The translations under genes were made by a program, and so were the position numbers. The notes under the pieces are model-generated. The model saw nothing but the letters and a program-made list of their open reading frames with translations. It ran no database searches and had not been told where the DNA came from. Below are positions 17,065-26,174 of a stretch of DNA of 64,000 bases, piece by piece. Position 1 is the stretch's first letter. Each line of letters starts with the position of its first letter. The stretch comes from Larkinella rosea (GTDB taxonomy: Bacteria > Bacteroidota > Bacteroidia > Cytophagales > Spirosomataceae), in NCBI RefSeq assembly GCF_003858635.1, contig NZ_RQJO01000008.1:1240001-1304000 (forward strand). The letters are read 5' to 3'.

Positions 17065-17413
17065 AGAGAGCGAAAAGGCGAAAGATGTCTTTCGCAAACT
17101 GATCGAATCTTCGGCAACGAATCCGCTCAACAGTGGCCTTTCCCAAAACGAATTCGAGCAGTACGACAAGGAAGAACGCCGGACCCGGTTGCTGGGGCTA
17201 ACGCAGGACATTCAGGAGCGGAAGAAATTTGCCCAGCGGATTTTCTGGATGGTGGTCATGTGGCTGTTCGTGATTCTGGGCATCATTGTTCTCGAAGGAC
17301 TCCATTTGCTCGATATTCCTCAGGCCGTTACGATTGCCCTGATCGGTTCTACCACAATCAATGTGACGGCTTTTTTTGTCATTGTGACGAAGTATTTATT
17401 TCCGGGTAAATAA
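17051..17413 (+). CDS. Small two-helix membrane protein, candidate toxin partner
   Basis: About 120 residues from the ATG at 17051 (MPENEESEKAKDVF); a GTG one codon upstream is also possible. A charged cytoplasmic half (residues 1-68, with DKEERRTRLLGLTQDIQERKK) is followed by two transmembrane helices (IFWMVVMWLFVILGIIVLEG, and AVTIALIGSTTINVTAFFVIV) and a short basic tail. No family is recognised. The translational overlap with the Panacea protein suggests a membrane-acting toxin kept in check by it; this is inference. Confidence 0.72.
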   Translation: MPENEESEKAKDVFRKLIESSATNPLNSGLSQNEFEQYDKEERRTRLLGLTQDIQERKKFAQRIFWMVVMWLFVILGIIVLEGLHLLDIPQAVTIALIGSTTINVTAFFVIVTKYLFPGK

Positions 17414-17427
17414 CACTCGTTTGGACT

Positions 17428-17468
17428 AAACCGGGTGATCAGGTCTGAATCTGATCGCCCGGTTTTTT
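17428..17468 (+). terminator. Rho-independent terminator of the Panacea pair
   Basis: AAACCGGGTGATCAG pairs with CTGATCGCCCGGTTT (one mismatch) around an 8-nt loop, followed by T6. It lies 15 bp after the stop codon. Confidence 0.92.
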
Positions 17469-17664
17469 GTTTACCCGTCCCATTTCTGCCTCCGAAAACG
17501 CAGCATCCTTTATTTCAGGAAAACCGCCGGGATTTGATCGGCTGTTTCAACTTCCTTCTTCGATTGCCTCAACGCACCAGACGAAAAAAATAACATCCGG
17601 GAGACAATTGCATCCTTTGTAAAAACCGCATTTGAAACCAGGTAAAACCCCTTCCGACGGTAAA

Positions 17665-17707
17665 AATCACGGAATTCAGTGACAGCAAATCACGGATTTC
17701 GGTGATT
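17665..17707. promoter_or_regulatory. Tandem TCAC-N8-GTGA palindromes (candidate operator)
   Basis: Two near-identical inverted repeats 23 bp apart: AATCACGGAATTCAGTGA (17665-17682) and AATCACGGATTTCGGTGATT (17688-17707). Both have the form TCAC-N8-GTGA, the second extended to AATCAC/GTGATT. They lie 84-126 bp upstream of the head-repeat surface protein. The rest of the 17469-17790 gap shows no gene. Confidence 0.6.
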
Positions 17708-17790
17708 TCTTTGGCCGGCAGAAACGGGATATTTGCACCGTCATCAGTCTGACCAGTGTAACAAATAACTGTATTAATGATCAAACTTTT

Positions 17791-19425
17791 ATGCTTAAAC
17801 CACACCACCTCTGCTTTCTGATGCTACTCCCCACCGGCCTGCTGGCTCAGGGCAATTACGTAGCGAACAAATCCAATTCCAACACGCCCGGTACCTATAA
17901 TACGCTGGTGGGCCCCGGCGCGGGCGCTGCAGGCCCCATCACTGGCGACCGAAACACCATCACCGGTTACAACGCGGGTCTGGTTCTGACCTCCGGCACC
18001 TGGAACACCTTCAACGGCGTCGATGCCGGGCGGTTTACCACAACCGGTTTTGCCAATACCTTCATCGGCAAAGAAGCAGGGCTCTACAACACCAATGGGA
18101 GTTCCAATACCTTCATCGGTGCTTTAGCCGGTTACAGTAACTCAAACGGAGTTGTCAATACATTTGTGGGCTACCAATCGGGCTATTCAAACACTTCCGG
18201 GGCTTACAATAACTTTTTCGGTTACGGCGCCGGGCATGGCACCACCACCGGGAATGCCAATATTTACATTGGTCATATGGCGGGGTATCTGAGCACGATC
18301 GGTCGCTACAATGTATTCATGGGCTATCAATCGGGGTATAACAACAACACGGGGTACGAAAACACCTTCATCGGTTTTGAAACCGGGAAAGGCAACACCA
18401 TTGGCAATGATAACGTCTTTCTGGGCCATCAGGCGGGGTATAACAACACGATAGGAGATGCCAACGTCTTTTCGGGCGTGGCCGCCGGATATGGCAACAC
18501 CTCGGGTAAGTATAACGTATACAACGGCCATTATGCCGGGTTCGTCAACAAAATCGGGTCGCAGAATACGGCGGTGGGGTATCAGGCCGGTTACAGCAAC
18601 CAGTCATCGTCGAATACGTTTGTGGGCTATCAGGCCGGTTCCAATAGCCTGACCGGTTCCAATAACACGTTTGTGGGGCAAAATGCCAACGTACCTTCCG
18701 AATCCAACCTGTCCAATGTCACAGTGCTGGGGTACAATGCGAAGGCAACCGTCTCGAACTCGGTTATTCTGGGAAATGACGCTAATGTCGGTATTGGCAA
18801 CTCGGCTCCCGGCAACCGCCTGGAAATCACCCAGATTGGTGTAAATCAATCCGGCTTGCGGTTTACCAACCTGACCAGTAGCTCTCCTGCCAGCTTGCTG
18901 AAACAGACCAAATTCCTGACCGTCAACGAAAAAGGCGATGTCGTATTGGGAAGTCCGGGCAGTTCGGCGCGTGAAAGTGCCGAATCGACTTTGTGGCAAA
19001 CCAGTGGCAACAATCTCCAGAATACGAACGAAGGCGGGGTGATTATCGGCAGTGGCGTCAGCAAAACTCCGGCGGGGTACCGGCTCTACGTGGCGGATGG
19101 TGTATTGACCGAAAAAGTAAAAGTAGCCGTGAAAACTACGGACGACTGGAGCGACAAAGTGTTTGAGAAAGGCTATAAGCTGAGAAGTTTGAGCGAAGTC
19201 GAACAGCACATCAACCAAACCGGTCATCTGCCGGGTGTGCCTTCAGCGGCTGAAGTAGTCGAAAAGGGCGTCGATCTGGGCAAAATGGACGCCAAACTCC
19301 TCGAAAAAATCGAAGAACTGACGCTGTACCTGATCGAGCAGCGGAAAGAACTGGAGGCAATTCGCCAGCAGAATAAACAGATGAAGGACCAAGTGACGGA
19401 ATTACAAGCAAAAATCAACCATTAA
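17791..19425 (+). CDS. Exported head-repeat (adhesin-like) protein with coiled-coil tail
   Basis: 544 residues. The signal peptide (CFLMLLPTGLLAQ) is followed by about 12 degenerate copies of a 22-23-residue repeat running from about residue 40 to 310 (variants of NTFVGYQAGYSN and NTFIGxxAG). These Gly/Asn/Thr-rich repeats resemble the left-handed beta-roll of trimeric autotransporter heads and phage fibres. A globular linker follows, then a C-terminal region with GYKLRSLSEVEQHINQTGHL, LPGVPSAAEVVEKGVDLGKM and a coiled coil (LTLYLIEQRKELEAIRQQNK). The last region is common at the end of Bacteroidota surface proteins, near an S74-like chaperone tail. It probably trimerises. No T9SS tail is visible. 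The small T9SS-tailed gene follows 10 bp later. Confidence 0.85.
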   Translation: MLKPHHLCFLMLLPTGLLAQGNYVANKSNSNTPGTYNTLVGPGAGAAGPITGDRNTITGYNAGLVLTSGTWNTFNGVDAGRFTTTGFANTFIGKEAGLYNTNGSSNTFIGALAGYSNSNGVVNTFVGYQSGYSNTSGAYNNFFGYGAGHGTTTGNANIYIGHMAGYLSTIGRYNVFMGYQSGYNNNTGYENTFIGFETGKGNTIGNDNVFLGHQAGYNNTIGDANVFSGVAAGYGNTSGKYNVYNGHYAGFVNKIGSQNTAVGYQAGYSNQSSSNTFVGYQAGSNSLTGSNNTFVGQNANVPSESNLSNVTVLGYNAKATVSNSVILGNDANVGIGNSAPGNRLEITQIGVNQSGLRFTNLTSSSPASLLKQTKFLTVNEKGDVVLGSPGSSARESAESTLWQTSGNNLQNTNEGGVIIGSGVSKTPAGYRLYVADGVLTEKVKVAVKTTDDWSDKVFEKGYKLRSLSEVEQHINQTGHLPGVPSAAEVVEKGVDLGKMDAKLLEKIEELTLYLIEQRKELEAIRQQNKQMKDQVTELQAKINH

Positions 19426-19435
19426 GAGCCATTTC

Positions 19436-19975
19436 ATGAAACGATATCTAGTACTCCTGATGCTAATCAGCGGCCCGCTTCTCGCTCAGGACTATTCCCG
19501 ACAACTTACCCTGCATAACGAGGTGACGTCGGGTGTTATCAGCGATCAAAAAGCCACCGAGTCCATTGTAGCCATCCATACCGTACAGCCGGGAGGAACC
19601 GCCCTTTACACGGCGGGGAAATCCGTCACCTTTCAACCCGGTTTTCTGGCGCAGGCGGGTTCCGTCGTCACGGCCACTATCGAAGTCGTCCCGTCAGCCC
19701 TGGCAGTTGATCGTCCGGGTTTGTCGGCCCGGGCGTATCCGAATCCCTTTGTGGATCAGACGACTGTCGAATACACTCTCCCGATGGGCGGGCGAATCAG
19801 CCACAAACTGATGGATGTGAAAGGAAAAGTGCTGCGCCAGTCGGAAGATGCGGAAGACCAGAGTCCCGGTCGGCACCAGACCCGGATCGAGGGAGCGAAT
19901 CTGTTGCCGGGCGTCTATCTGTATCAGTTGCGGACGGGCTCGCTGACCCGTACGTTGAAACTGATTAAGAAATAG
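19436..19975 (+). CDS. Small secreted protein with T9SS type A sorting domain
   Basis: 179 residues. A signal peptide (MKRYLVLLMLISGPLLAQ), a central beta segment of about 65 residues with GKSVTFQPGFLAQAGSVVTA (the PGF.A..GS pattern often seen before sorting tails), and a C-terminal Por_Secre_tail-type domain (ARAYPNPFVDQTTVEYTLP, then LLPGVYLYQLRTGS and TLKLIKK). It should be exported by type IX secretion and anchored at the surface. Its position 10 bp after the head-repeat protein implies an operon; it may help anchor or present that protein. Confidence 0.88.
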   Translation: MKRYLVLLMLISGPLLAQDYSRQLTLHNEVTSGVISDQKATESIVAIHTVQPGGTALYTAGKSVTFQPGFLAQAGSVVTATIEVVPSALAVDRPGLSARAYPNPFVDQTTVEYTLPMGGRISHKLMDVKGKVLRQSEDAEDQSPGRHQTRIEGANLLPGVYLYQLRTGSLTRTLKLIKK

Positions 19976-20122
19976 ATACGAAGGACAGCATCCTATTGGC
20001 CGTTGTATTCTCCATTGGGTGATGGGAGTCGGCAGGGAGTGTAGATGTGCGCTCTCTGCCGCGGCTATTTCAGGAGTAACCCGAACCGGGTAGAACCGTT
20101 GATTTCGGGTAAACATAAAAAC

Positions 20123-20159
20123 AAAAAACCGCTAATTCGTGAAGAATTAGCGGTTTTTT
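20123..20159. terminator. Bidirectional terminator between the T9SS gene and tRNA-Gln
   Basis: Perfect 16-bp stem AAAAAACCGCTAATTC/GAATTAGCGGTTTTTT with a 5-nt loop. It can end the plus-strand surface-protein operon and the minus-strand tRNA transcript, whose mature 3' end is 13 bp away. Confidence 0.93.
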
Positions 20160-20171
20160 GTTTTTGTCAGT

Positions 20172-20241
20172 TGCCGGGGAAGGATTCGAACCCTCACAAA
20201 CAGAACCAAAATCTGTCGTCCTACCCTTAGACGACCCGGCA
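20172..20241 (-). tRNA. tRNA-Gln (anticodon UUG)
   Basis: The minus strand folds into a full cloverleaf: acceptor TGCCGGG/CCCGGCA, D arm with GGGTAGGAC, anticodon stem ACAGA/TCTGT with loop TTTTGGT (anticodon TTG), and T arm with GGTTCGAATCC. CCA is not encoded. A perfect promoter lies directly upstream. Confidence 0.96.
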
Positions 20242-20251
20242 ATTGCGAGTG

Positions 20252-20283
20252 CAAAGATAGCGTTCCCGCGCTAAAAAAAGCAA
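20252..20283 (-). promoter_or_regulatory. Bacteroidota-type promoter of tRNA-Gln
   Basis: On the minus strand: TTG (20281-20283), 21-bp spacer, TATCTTTG (20252-20259). The expected start is a few bases before the mature tRNA 5' end. Confidence 0.8.
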
Positions 20284-20327
20284 GAAGATGCAGAAAAAAG
20301 TTAAGACGGGGATGCTCATGCGATCAG

Positions 20328-20377
20328 GAGTAACGAGTTAAGAAGTGCCGAATGCATTAATTCTTAACTCGTTACTC
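20328..20377. repeat. Intergenic palindrome (element F)
   Basis: Perfect 17-nt arms GAGTAACGAGTTAAGAA (20328-20344) and its complement (20361-20377). A third copy of the right-arm word (AATTCTTAACTCGCTACG) follows at about 20380 and overlaps the last codons and TAA of fabD. Confidence 0.8.
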
Positions 20378-20384
20378 TCAATTC

Positions 20385-21299
20385 TTAACTCGCTACGCCC
20401 TGCGTTTCAGCGGTTGAAATTATTTTTTTTACCAACCCCTGGAGGACTTTTCCCGGTCCGCATTCCACAAAAACCGTAGCGCCATCAGCGCCCATCGCTT
20501 CAACGGATTGTGTCCAGCGAACCGGAGCGGTGAGTTGGGCAATCAGATTCGTTTTGATGACTTCGACATCCGTAGCCGGTTTGGCGTTCACATTCTGGTA
20601 AATCGGGCAGCGCGGCTGACTAAACGGCGTCGTTTGAATGGCGTGCGCCAGTTCTTCGCGGGCCGGTTCCATCAATGGCGAATGAAAAGCGCCACCTACC
20701 TGCAACGGCAGAACCCGTTTGGCACCGGCAGCTTTCAGTTTTTCGCCCGCCTGGCGAACCCCCTCGAGCGTTCCCGAAATGACAACCTGACCCGGACAGT
20801 TGTAGTTAGCCGGAATTACGACTTCCGTAAATTTTGACTCCTTCGCCACTTCCAGACAGATTTGCTCAATCGCTTCGTCCGGTAGCCCAAGAACGGCCGC
20901 CATCGTCGAGGGATTTAACTCACAGGCTTTCTGCATGGCACGGGCTCGCTGCGCCACCAGCCGCAAACCGTCTTCAAACGACAGCGCTCCGGCCGCGACC
21001 AGGGCCGAAAACTCACCCAGCGAATGCCCGGCCACCATCGAAACGTCGAACCGATCCGGTGCAAAGTCCGCAACGGTTTGGGCCAGAATAACGGAATGTA
21101 GAAAAATGGCGGGTTGCGTCACATTCGTCTGTTTCAACTCGTCCTCGGTACCTTCAAACATCACCCTTGTGATCTCAAAGCCGAGGATGTGATTGGCCTG
21201 CTCGAAGAGGTATTTTGCTTTTTCGGATTGCTGGTACAATCCCAGCCCCATGCCGGTGAACTGCGCCCCCTGGCCGGGGAAAATATAGGCTTTTTTCAT
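20385..21299 (-). CDS. fabD: Malonyl-CoA:ACP transacylase
   Basis: Loads malonyl groups onto acyl carrier protein for fatty-acid synthesis. 304 residues, normal size. N-terminal FPGQGAQFTGMG, the nucleophile motif GHSLGEFSAL with Ser93, the oxyanion and substrate Arg/Gln region, and AFHSPLM with the catalytic His are all present. It stands apart from other fab genes; a KASIII-like gene lies at 49435-50382. It is downstream of the DCC-family gene on the same strand, separated by palindromic element G. Confidence 0.97.
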   Translation of the reverse strand: MKKAYIFPGQGAQFTGMGLGLYQQSEKAKYLFEQANHILGFEITRVMFEGTEDELKQTNVTQPAIFLHSVILAQTVADFAPDRFDVSMVAGHSLGEFSALVAAGALSFEDGLRLVAQRARAMQKACELNPSTMAAVLGLPDEAIEQICLEVAKESKFTEVVIPANYNCPGQVVISGTLEGVRQAGEKLKAAGAKRVLPLQVGGAFHSPLMEPAREELAHAIQTTPFSQPRCPIYQNVNAKPATDVEVIKTNLIAQLTAPVRWTQSVEAMGADGATVFVECGPGKVLQGLVKKIISTAETQGVAS

Positions 21300-21325
21300 G
21301 ATCGTAATTGTCTCTTGGACCGTCT

Positions 21326-21410
21326 TGAACTGGGATTACGCGGATTAAAGGATTAAGAGGATATAAAAGATAATCATAGTTAATCCTTTAATCCGCGTAA
21401 TCCCAGTTCA
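21326..21410. repeat. Intergenic perfect palindrome (element G)
   Basis: 31-nt arms (21326-21356 and 21380-21410) are perfectly complementary, starting TGAACTGGGATTACGCGGAT. The 23-nt loop begins GAGGATATAAAAGAT. The left half and loop start are almost the same as those of element J at 33679-33782, so the two are copies of one repeat. Confidence 0.9.
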
Positions 21411-21457
21411 GGAATCTTTAAGAATGTTGGGCGACAAAGCTAACAGTTTCAGCGGTT

Positions 21458-21850
21458 TTATTCCAGAAAACGCGCTCTTAACTCGGGAGTAGGAAGGCGA
21501 CAGGCATCCTGTTTACCGAAAAACCGGTAGCGGTTTCGGGCAATCAGGTCGTATACCGCATCGCGCAGAAACCGGGGGATAATTCTGAAAATGGTCAAAA
21601 CCGGCCAGACTCCGCTCAGGCACCGGGCAATCGCCAGAGCGGCATCAGACTTGACAAACGACTGCCCGTTTCGGATCAATACAATACTGTCGACCGGGCC
21701 GTTGGCGGACGGGTAGCGGTTCAGGAGTTCCTGACCGGTTTCGGATTGAAGCGCCACAAACCGGAAGCGGTTTTTCGGGTCATGGTCGATGATGAAATTG
21801 ACCGCTCCATTGCATAAATTACAGACGCCATCAAAGACGATAATTTCCAT
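21458..21850 (-). CDS. DCC family thiol-disulfide oxidoreductase-like protein
   Basis: About 130 residues from the ATG at 21850 (MEIIVFDGVCNLCNGAV). The extended frame to 21958 lacks domain sequence. The name-giving motif DGVCNLC and the downstream R.RFVALQS and DAALAIARCLSGVW features identify the DCC family (DUF393). The Cys-x-x-Cys pair in a thioredoxin-like fold suggests redox chemistry, but no partner or substrate is known. Confidence 0.9.
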   Translation of the reverse strand: MEIIVFDGVCNLCNGAVNFIIDHDPKNRFRFVALQSETGQELLNRYPSANGPVDSIVLIRNGQSFVKSDAALAIARCLSGVWPVLTIFRIIPRFLRDAVYDLIARNRYRFFGKQDACRLPTPELRARFLE

Positions 21851-21983
21851 CCGGACATTGCTTAAAATAATCCTATTCTTTCCAGTCACTACCAGAACAG
21901 AATAAGCGATTGATATGTTACCAGGTAGAGGAAGACCGCAACCTTTTATTGATTCCAAATAAGCGTAAAAAAGCGGGGTTTTT

Positions 21984-22014
21984 TTGGTTCGAATTGCTTT
22001 GTGCTGTAGTTTTG
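21984..22014 (+). promoter_or_regulatory. Bacteroidota-type promoter of the sdh operon
   Basis: TTG (21984-21986), 20-bp spacer, TAGTTTTG (22007-22014), giving a 5' leader of roughly 55 nt to the sdhC ATG. Confidence 0.72.
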
Positions 22015-22076
22015 ACCTCTACGAATTGGTTAATTTTCAAGCCGGTTTACTACACATTTTTTTTTGATTACGCTAT

Positions 22077-22811
22077 ATGTCTTGGGTAACAACAACACTT
22101 TCCAGCTCCCTCGGTCGCAAAGTTGTCATGTCGCTGACGGGGCTGTTTTTGTGCTCGTTCCTGATTGTTCACCTGGTTGGGAACCTGCAATTGTTCAAAG
22201 GCGATGAAGGCCAGTCCTTCAATGAGTACAGCTATTTTATGACCCACAATCCGGTCATCAAAACGATTTCCTACCTGCTGTACTCCTCCATTATCGTTCA
22301 TGCCCTGATGGCGCTGGCGCTGACGCGGCACAACCAGGCTTCACGTCCCATTAAATACGCGTACGAGAAACCGGAAGCCAACAGCCACTGGACCTCGCGG
22401 AATATGGGGATTTTAGGGACTATCATCCTTATTTTCATCATCATTCACATGCGGACATTCTGGTATACGATGCACTTCGGGCCGGTCGTTCTGAATGGCG
22501 AAACCATTACGGCGGGATCGATTCCGGAAGTGACGTACGACGGTGAACCGATCAAGAACCTGTATGCAGTAACGACCTTTGCGTTCTCGTACCTCTGGTA
22601 TGTAGCCTTGTATGTTCTGTCGATGGTGGCTTTGTCGTTTCACCTGGTACACGGTTTTCAAAGCGGTTTCCAGACGTTGGGACTGCGCCATAAAAAATAC
22701 TCCCCGCTTATCGAATTTGTGGGTACCTACGGATTTGGCGTCGTCATTCCGGCCTTGTTTGCCGCCATGCCGGTTTTCATTTACCTGAAAGTGCACCACA
22801 TTCTTTTTTAA
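22077..22811 (+). CDS. sdhC: Succinate dehydrogenase cytochrome b subunit
   Basis: Single large membrane anchor (244 residues) of the Bacteroidota/Campylobacter-type (class B, diheme) succinate:quinone oxidoreductase. About five transmembrane helices are visible, with histidines positioned as heme ligands ([45 protein letters not shown]). It binds quinone and passes electrons from SdhB. It is the first gene of sdhCAB, with its own promoter at 21984. Confidence 0.95.
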   Translation: MSWVTTTLSSSLGRKVVMSLTGLFLCSFLIVHLVGNLQLFKGDEGQSFNEYSYFMTHNPVIKTISYLLYSSIIVHALMALALTRHNQASRPIKYAYEKPEANSHWTSRNMGILGTIILIFIIIHMRTFWYTMHFGPVVLNGETITAGSIPEVTYDGEPIKNLYAVTTFAFSYLWYVALYVLSMVALSFHLVHGFQSGFQTLGLRHKKYSPLIEFVGTYGFGVVIPALFAAMPVFIYLKVHHILF

Positions 22812-22855
22812 TCAGAACAGGGTTTTATCGAAGTAGAATTGAACCGTATCTGTCT

Positions 22856-24826
22856 ATGATCGACGTACTAGAAGAGCAAGAAACCGGAATCAAGCTGGAC
22901 TCAAAAGCTCCGGAAGGCCCCCTGGCTGAAAAGTGGGCGAAACATAAATTCAACCTGAAGCTGGTAAACCCGGCTAATAAACGGAAATACGAAGTTATCG
23001 TTGTCGGAACCGGTCTGGCCGGAGCGTCGGCAGCGGCTGCCCTGGGTGAACTGGGCTACAACGTCAAGGCGTTCTGCTTTCAGGATAGCCCCCGCCGGGC
23101 GCACAGCATTGCGGCTCAGGGCGGTATTAACGCGGCTAAAAATTACCAGAATGACGGCGACAGCGTTTTCCGGTTGTTCTACGACACCATCAAAGGCGGT
23201 GACTACCGGGCTCGCGAAAGCAACGTTCACCGACTGGCCGAAGTAAGCGTCAATATCATCGACCAGTGTGTCGCTCAGGGAGTTCCCTTCGCCCGTGAAT
23301 ACGGCGGAGCATTGGCAAACCGGTCGTTTGGGGGGTCGCAGGTATCACGGACGTTCTACGCGCGGGGCCAAACCGGCCAGCAGTTGCTGCTGGGGGCTTA
23401 CAGTGCGCTGAGTCGTCAGGTTGCCAACGGGAAAGTGAAACTCTTCCCGCGCACCGAAATGCTGGATCTCGTCATCGAAGGCGGTAAAGCCCGTGGTATC
23501 ATCACCCGCAACCTGGTTACCGGTAAAATCGAATCCCACTCGGCACATGCGGTTTTGCTGTGTACGGGCGGTTACGGCAACGTTTTTTACCTGTCGACCA
23601 ACGCGATGGGATCTAATGTGACAGCCGCCTGGCGGGCCCACAAAAAAGGGGCGTTGATGGCCAATCCGTGCTTCACCCAGATTCACCCCACCTGTATTCC
23701 GGTCAAAGGAAAATACCAGTCGAAACTCACACTGATGTCGGAGTCGCTGCGGAACGATGGCCGGGTTTGGGTACCGAAAACGGAAGAAATTGCCGAGCGG
23801 GTTCGCAAAGGTGAAATCAAGGCGAAAGATATTAAGGAAGAAGACCGCGATTATTTCCTGGAACGCCGGTATCCGTCGTTCGGAAACCTGGTGCCGCGCG
23901 ACGTGGCTTCGCGGAATGCGAAAAACGTCTGCGACGAAGGCCGGGGCGTTGCGGCCTCGGGTCTGGCGGTTTATCTCGACTTTGCCGATGCCATCAAACG
24001 CGACAGCAAAAAGGTGATTGAAGCCAAGTATGGCAACCTTTTCGAGATGTACGAGAAAATCGTGGACGAAGACCCGTACGAAACACCGATGAAAATTTAC
24101 CCCGCCGTTCACTACACGATGGGCGGTTTGTGGGTCGATTATAACCTGATGACGAACGTTCCGGGCCTGTATGCCCTGGGCGAGGCTAACTTCTCCGATC
24201 ACGGAGCCAACCGGCTGGGTGCTTCGGCACTGATGCAGGGGCTGGCCGACGGTTATTTCGTTATTCCCTATACGCTGGGTGATTACCTCGCAACGATTGG
24301 TCCGGCCGATAAAATCCCGACGACGCATCCCGCTTTTAAGGATGCCGAGCAAACCGTGAATGACACGATTTCGCGCATGTTGTCGATTAAAGGCGATAAA
24401 ACCGCTGAAGAATTCCACCGGCAACTGGGCCACATCATGTGGGAGTACTGCGGAATGGCGCGGAATGCGGAAGGGTTGACAAAAGCCAAAAAACTCATTC
24501 AGGAACTGCGGAAGGAGTTCTGGACTAATCTGCGGTTGACGGGCAGTGACATGGAGCTAAATCCCGCGCTGGAACAGGCTTCCCGCGTGGCCGACTTCAT
24601 CGAACTGGGCGAACTAATGGTCGACGATGCGCTGAACCGGAATGAATCCTGCGGAGGCCATTTCCGGGAAGAGTTCTCGACCGAAGATGGTGAAGCCAAA
24701 CGCGACGACGAGCATTATACGTATGTAGCCGCCTGGGAATACAAAGGCCCGAATCAACCGGAAAAGCTACACAAGGAGATGCTGAAGTTTGAAACTGTGA
24801 AGCTGACACAACGGAGTTATAAATAA
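22856..24826 (+). CDS. sdhA: Succinate dehydrogenase/fumarate reductase flavoprotein subunit
   Basis: 656 residues. FAD-binding [10 protein letters not shown] at about residues 51-60; the [12 protein letters not shown] motif carries the His that binds FAD covalently. HPTCIPVKG and RDVASR belong to the active site, and [11 protein letters not shown] with [12 protein letters not shown] completes the C-terminal FAD region. It oxidises succinate to fumarate (or the reverse) on the cytoplasmic face. It is 44 bp after sdhC; 62 bp separate it from sdhB, and this gap carries a word-repeat palindrome that includes the sdhA stop codon. Confidence 0.97.
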   Translation: MIDVLEEQETGIKLDSKAPEGPLAEKWAKHKFNLKLVNPANKRKYEVIVVGTGLAGASAAAALGELGYNVKAFCFQDSPRRAHSIAAQGGINAAKNYQNDGDSVFRLFYDTIKGGDYRARESNVHRLAEVSVNIIDQCVAQGVPFAREYGGALANRSFGGSQVSRTFYARGQTGQQLLLGAYSALSRQVANGKVKLFPRTEMLDLVIEGGKARGIITRNLVTGKIESHSAHAVLLCTGGYGNVFYLSTNAMGSNVTAAWRAHKKGALMANPCFTQIHPTCIPVKGKYQSKLTLMSESLRNDGRVWVPKTEEIAERVRKGEIKAKDIKEEDRDYFLERRYPSFGNLVPRDVASRNAKNVCDEGRGVAASGLAVYLDFADAIKRDSKKVIEAKYGNLFEMYEKIVDEDPYETPMKIYPAVHYTMGGLWVDYNLMTNVPGLYALGEANFSDHGANRLGASALMQGLADGYFVIPYTLGDYLATIGPADKIPTTHPAFKDAEQTVNDTISRMLSIKGDKTAEEFHRQLGHIMWEYCGMARNAEGLTKAKKLIQELRKEFWTNLRLTGSDMELNPALEQASRVADFIELGELMVDDALNRNESCGGHFREEFSTEDGEAKRDDEHYTYVAAWEYKGPNQPEKLHKEMLKFETVKLTQRSYK

Positions 24827-24869
24827 GGGTTAACCGTTTAAGGTTCAACGTTTAACGTTTTAAACCTTA
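24824..24869. repeat. Word-repeat spacer inside the sdh operon (element H)
   Basis: TAAGGGTTAACCGTTTAAGG and following variants of GTTTAACG/GTTCAACG end in TTTTAAACCTTA. The outer TAAGGgTTAA and TTAAACCTTA pair with one mismatch. The sdhA TAA stop is the first three bases of the left arm. Confidence 0.55.
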
Positions 24870-24888
24870 GGCTCAGACGTCATACGAA

Positions 24889-25641
24889 ATGAATATTGCC
24901 TTAAAAGTCTGGAGACAAAAAAATAGCCAAACACCAGGCAAAATGGTGGATTACAAACTGTCGGATGTTTCGCCGGATATGTCTTTTCTGGAAATGTTCG
25001 ACGTTTTGAACGAAGAATTATCCCACAAAGGGGAAGAACCGGTTGCGTTCGATCACGACTGTCGCGAGGGAATCTGCGGCATGTGCTCGATGTACATCAA
25101 TGGACGGCCCCACGGTCCGGAAACCGGTACAACCACCTGCCAGTTACACATGCGGAGTTTCAACGACGGCGATACCATCGTGGTGGAACCCTGGCGGGCG
25201 CGGGCTTTTCCCGTAATCAAGGATTTGGTGGTCGATCGTGAAGCTTTCGATCGGATTATCCAGGCCGGTGGATATGTGTCGGTGAACACAGGTTCCGCAC
25301 CGGATGCCAACGATATCCTGATTCCGCGCGAAATTGCGGATGAAGCGATGGATGCGGCCCAGTGTATTGGCTGTGGAGCCTGCGTTGCCGCCTGTAAAAA
25401 CGCATCGGCGATGTTGTTTACGGCGGCCAAGGTTTCTCAACTGGCGGTTTTGCCGCAAGGTCATGCCGAGCACCAGTTGCGGGCCGAGCGCATGGTAGCC
25501 CAAATGGACGCCGAAGGTTTCGGAGCCTGTTCATTCACGGGCGCCTGTTCCGTGGAATGCCCGAAATCCATTTCACTGGATCACATCGCCCGTTTGAACC
25601 GAGAATATCTGGGTGCAAAATTGGCATCAAATAACGTATAA
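24889..25641 (+). CDS. sdhB: Succinate dehydrogenase iron-sulfur subunit
   Basis: 250 residues. The N-terminal ferredoxin domain carries the 2Fe-2S cysteines at 58, 63, 66 and 84 ([10 protein letters not shown], then TTTC). The C-terminal domain has [13 protein letters not shown] and [12 protein letters not shown] for the 4Fe-4S and 3Fe-4S clusters. All cluster ligands are present. It transfers electrons from SdhA to the cytochrome b subunit. It is the last gene of sdhCAB, closed by a terminator at 25669. Confidence 0.97.
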   Translation: MNIALKVWRQKNSQTPGKMVDYKLSDVSPDMSFLEMFDVLNEELSHKGEEPVAFDHDCREGICGMCSMYINGRPHGPETGTTTCQLHMRSFNDGDTIVVEPWRARAFPVIKDLVVDREAFDRIIQAGGYVSVNTGSAPDANDILIPREIADEAMDAAQCIGCGACVAACKNASAMLFTAAKVSQLAVLPQGHAEHQLRAERMVAQMDAEGFGACSFTGACSVECPKSISLDHIARLNREYLGAKLASNNV

Positions 25642-25668
25642 GGTAGACTACAACTTACTCGTTGGAAC

Positions 25669-25697
25669 GCCCGGCCCACATGGCCGGGCTTTTTTTG
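25669..25697 (+). terminator. Rho-independent terminator of sdhCAB
   Basis: GCCCGGCC/GGCCGGGC stem, 5-nt loop, followed by a run of seven to eight T. It is 28 bp past the sdhB stop. Confidence 0.94.
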
Positions 25698-25811
25698 TTA
25701 CCGATTTAAGAAAATTATAAAATTAAATGTGACTTCAGCGCCATTCCTGCGTCTGGATAACAGTCCTCCTGTAAAAACAACTCATCTTATCATTACACAC
25801 TCGCTGAAGTC

Positions 25812-26072
25812 ATGGGAATTCTGGTTACAATTTTAGTCGGTGCCGTTGCCGGGTGGCTGGCCGACCTGGTTTTCAAGCGGTTTTCGTTTTCAATCTGGAT
25901 TCAGATTCTGTTGGGGATCGCCGGCAGCTTTGTCGGTAGCTGGTTGTTAGGCAACGACTTACAGGTTATGCTGGGGCTGCCCGAACTACCGGCCCGGATC
26001 ACGACGGCCTTCCTGGGTGCATTGGTTATTTTAGGAATTGTAGCCCTCGTCAAAAGCAGACAAAGCAGCTAA
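25812..26072 (+). CDS. GlsB/YeaQ/YmgE family small membrane protein
   Basis: 86 residues with three hydrophobic segments and the Gly-rich pattern of transglycosylase-associated/GlsB proteins (VGAVAGWLADLVFKR, LGIAGSFVGSWLLG). These proteins are linked to stress or stationary phase in other bacteria, but the mechanism is unknown. It appears monocistronic, between sdhB and the TetR gene. Confidence 0.9.
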   Translation: MGILVTILVGAVAGWLADLVFKRFSFSIWIQILLGIAGSFVGSWLLGNDLQVMLGLPELPARITTAFLGALVILGIVALVKSRQSS

Positions 26073-26174
26073 TCAACTTATTTTAAGTCGTTTTCGCAGA
26101 TTTTTGTAACGTTTATGTGACTTTTTGCAACGACTTGCGTCTGATTAGTGACTGAAAGCTAACAATCTTTACCC

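Noticed and set aside
17941-18720. Tandem DNA repeats in the head-repeat gene considered as a CRISPR or minisatellite
   Set aside because: The periodicity is at protein level (22-23 residues), the frame is intact and the DNA units are degenerate, so it is a coding repeat.
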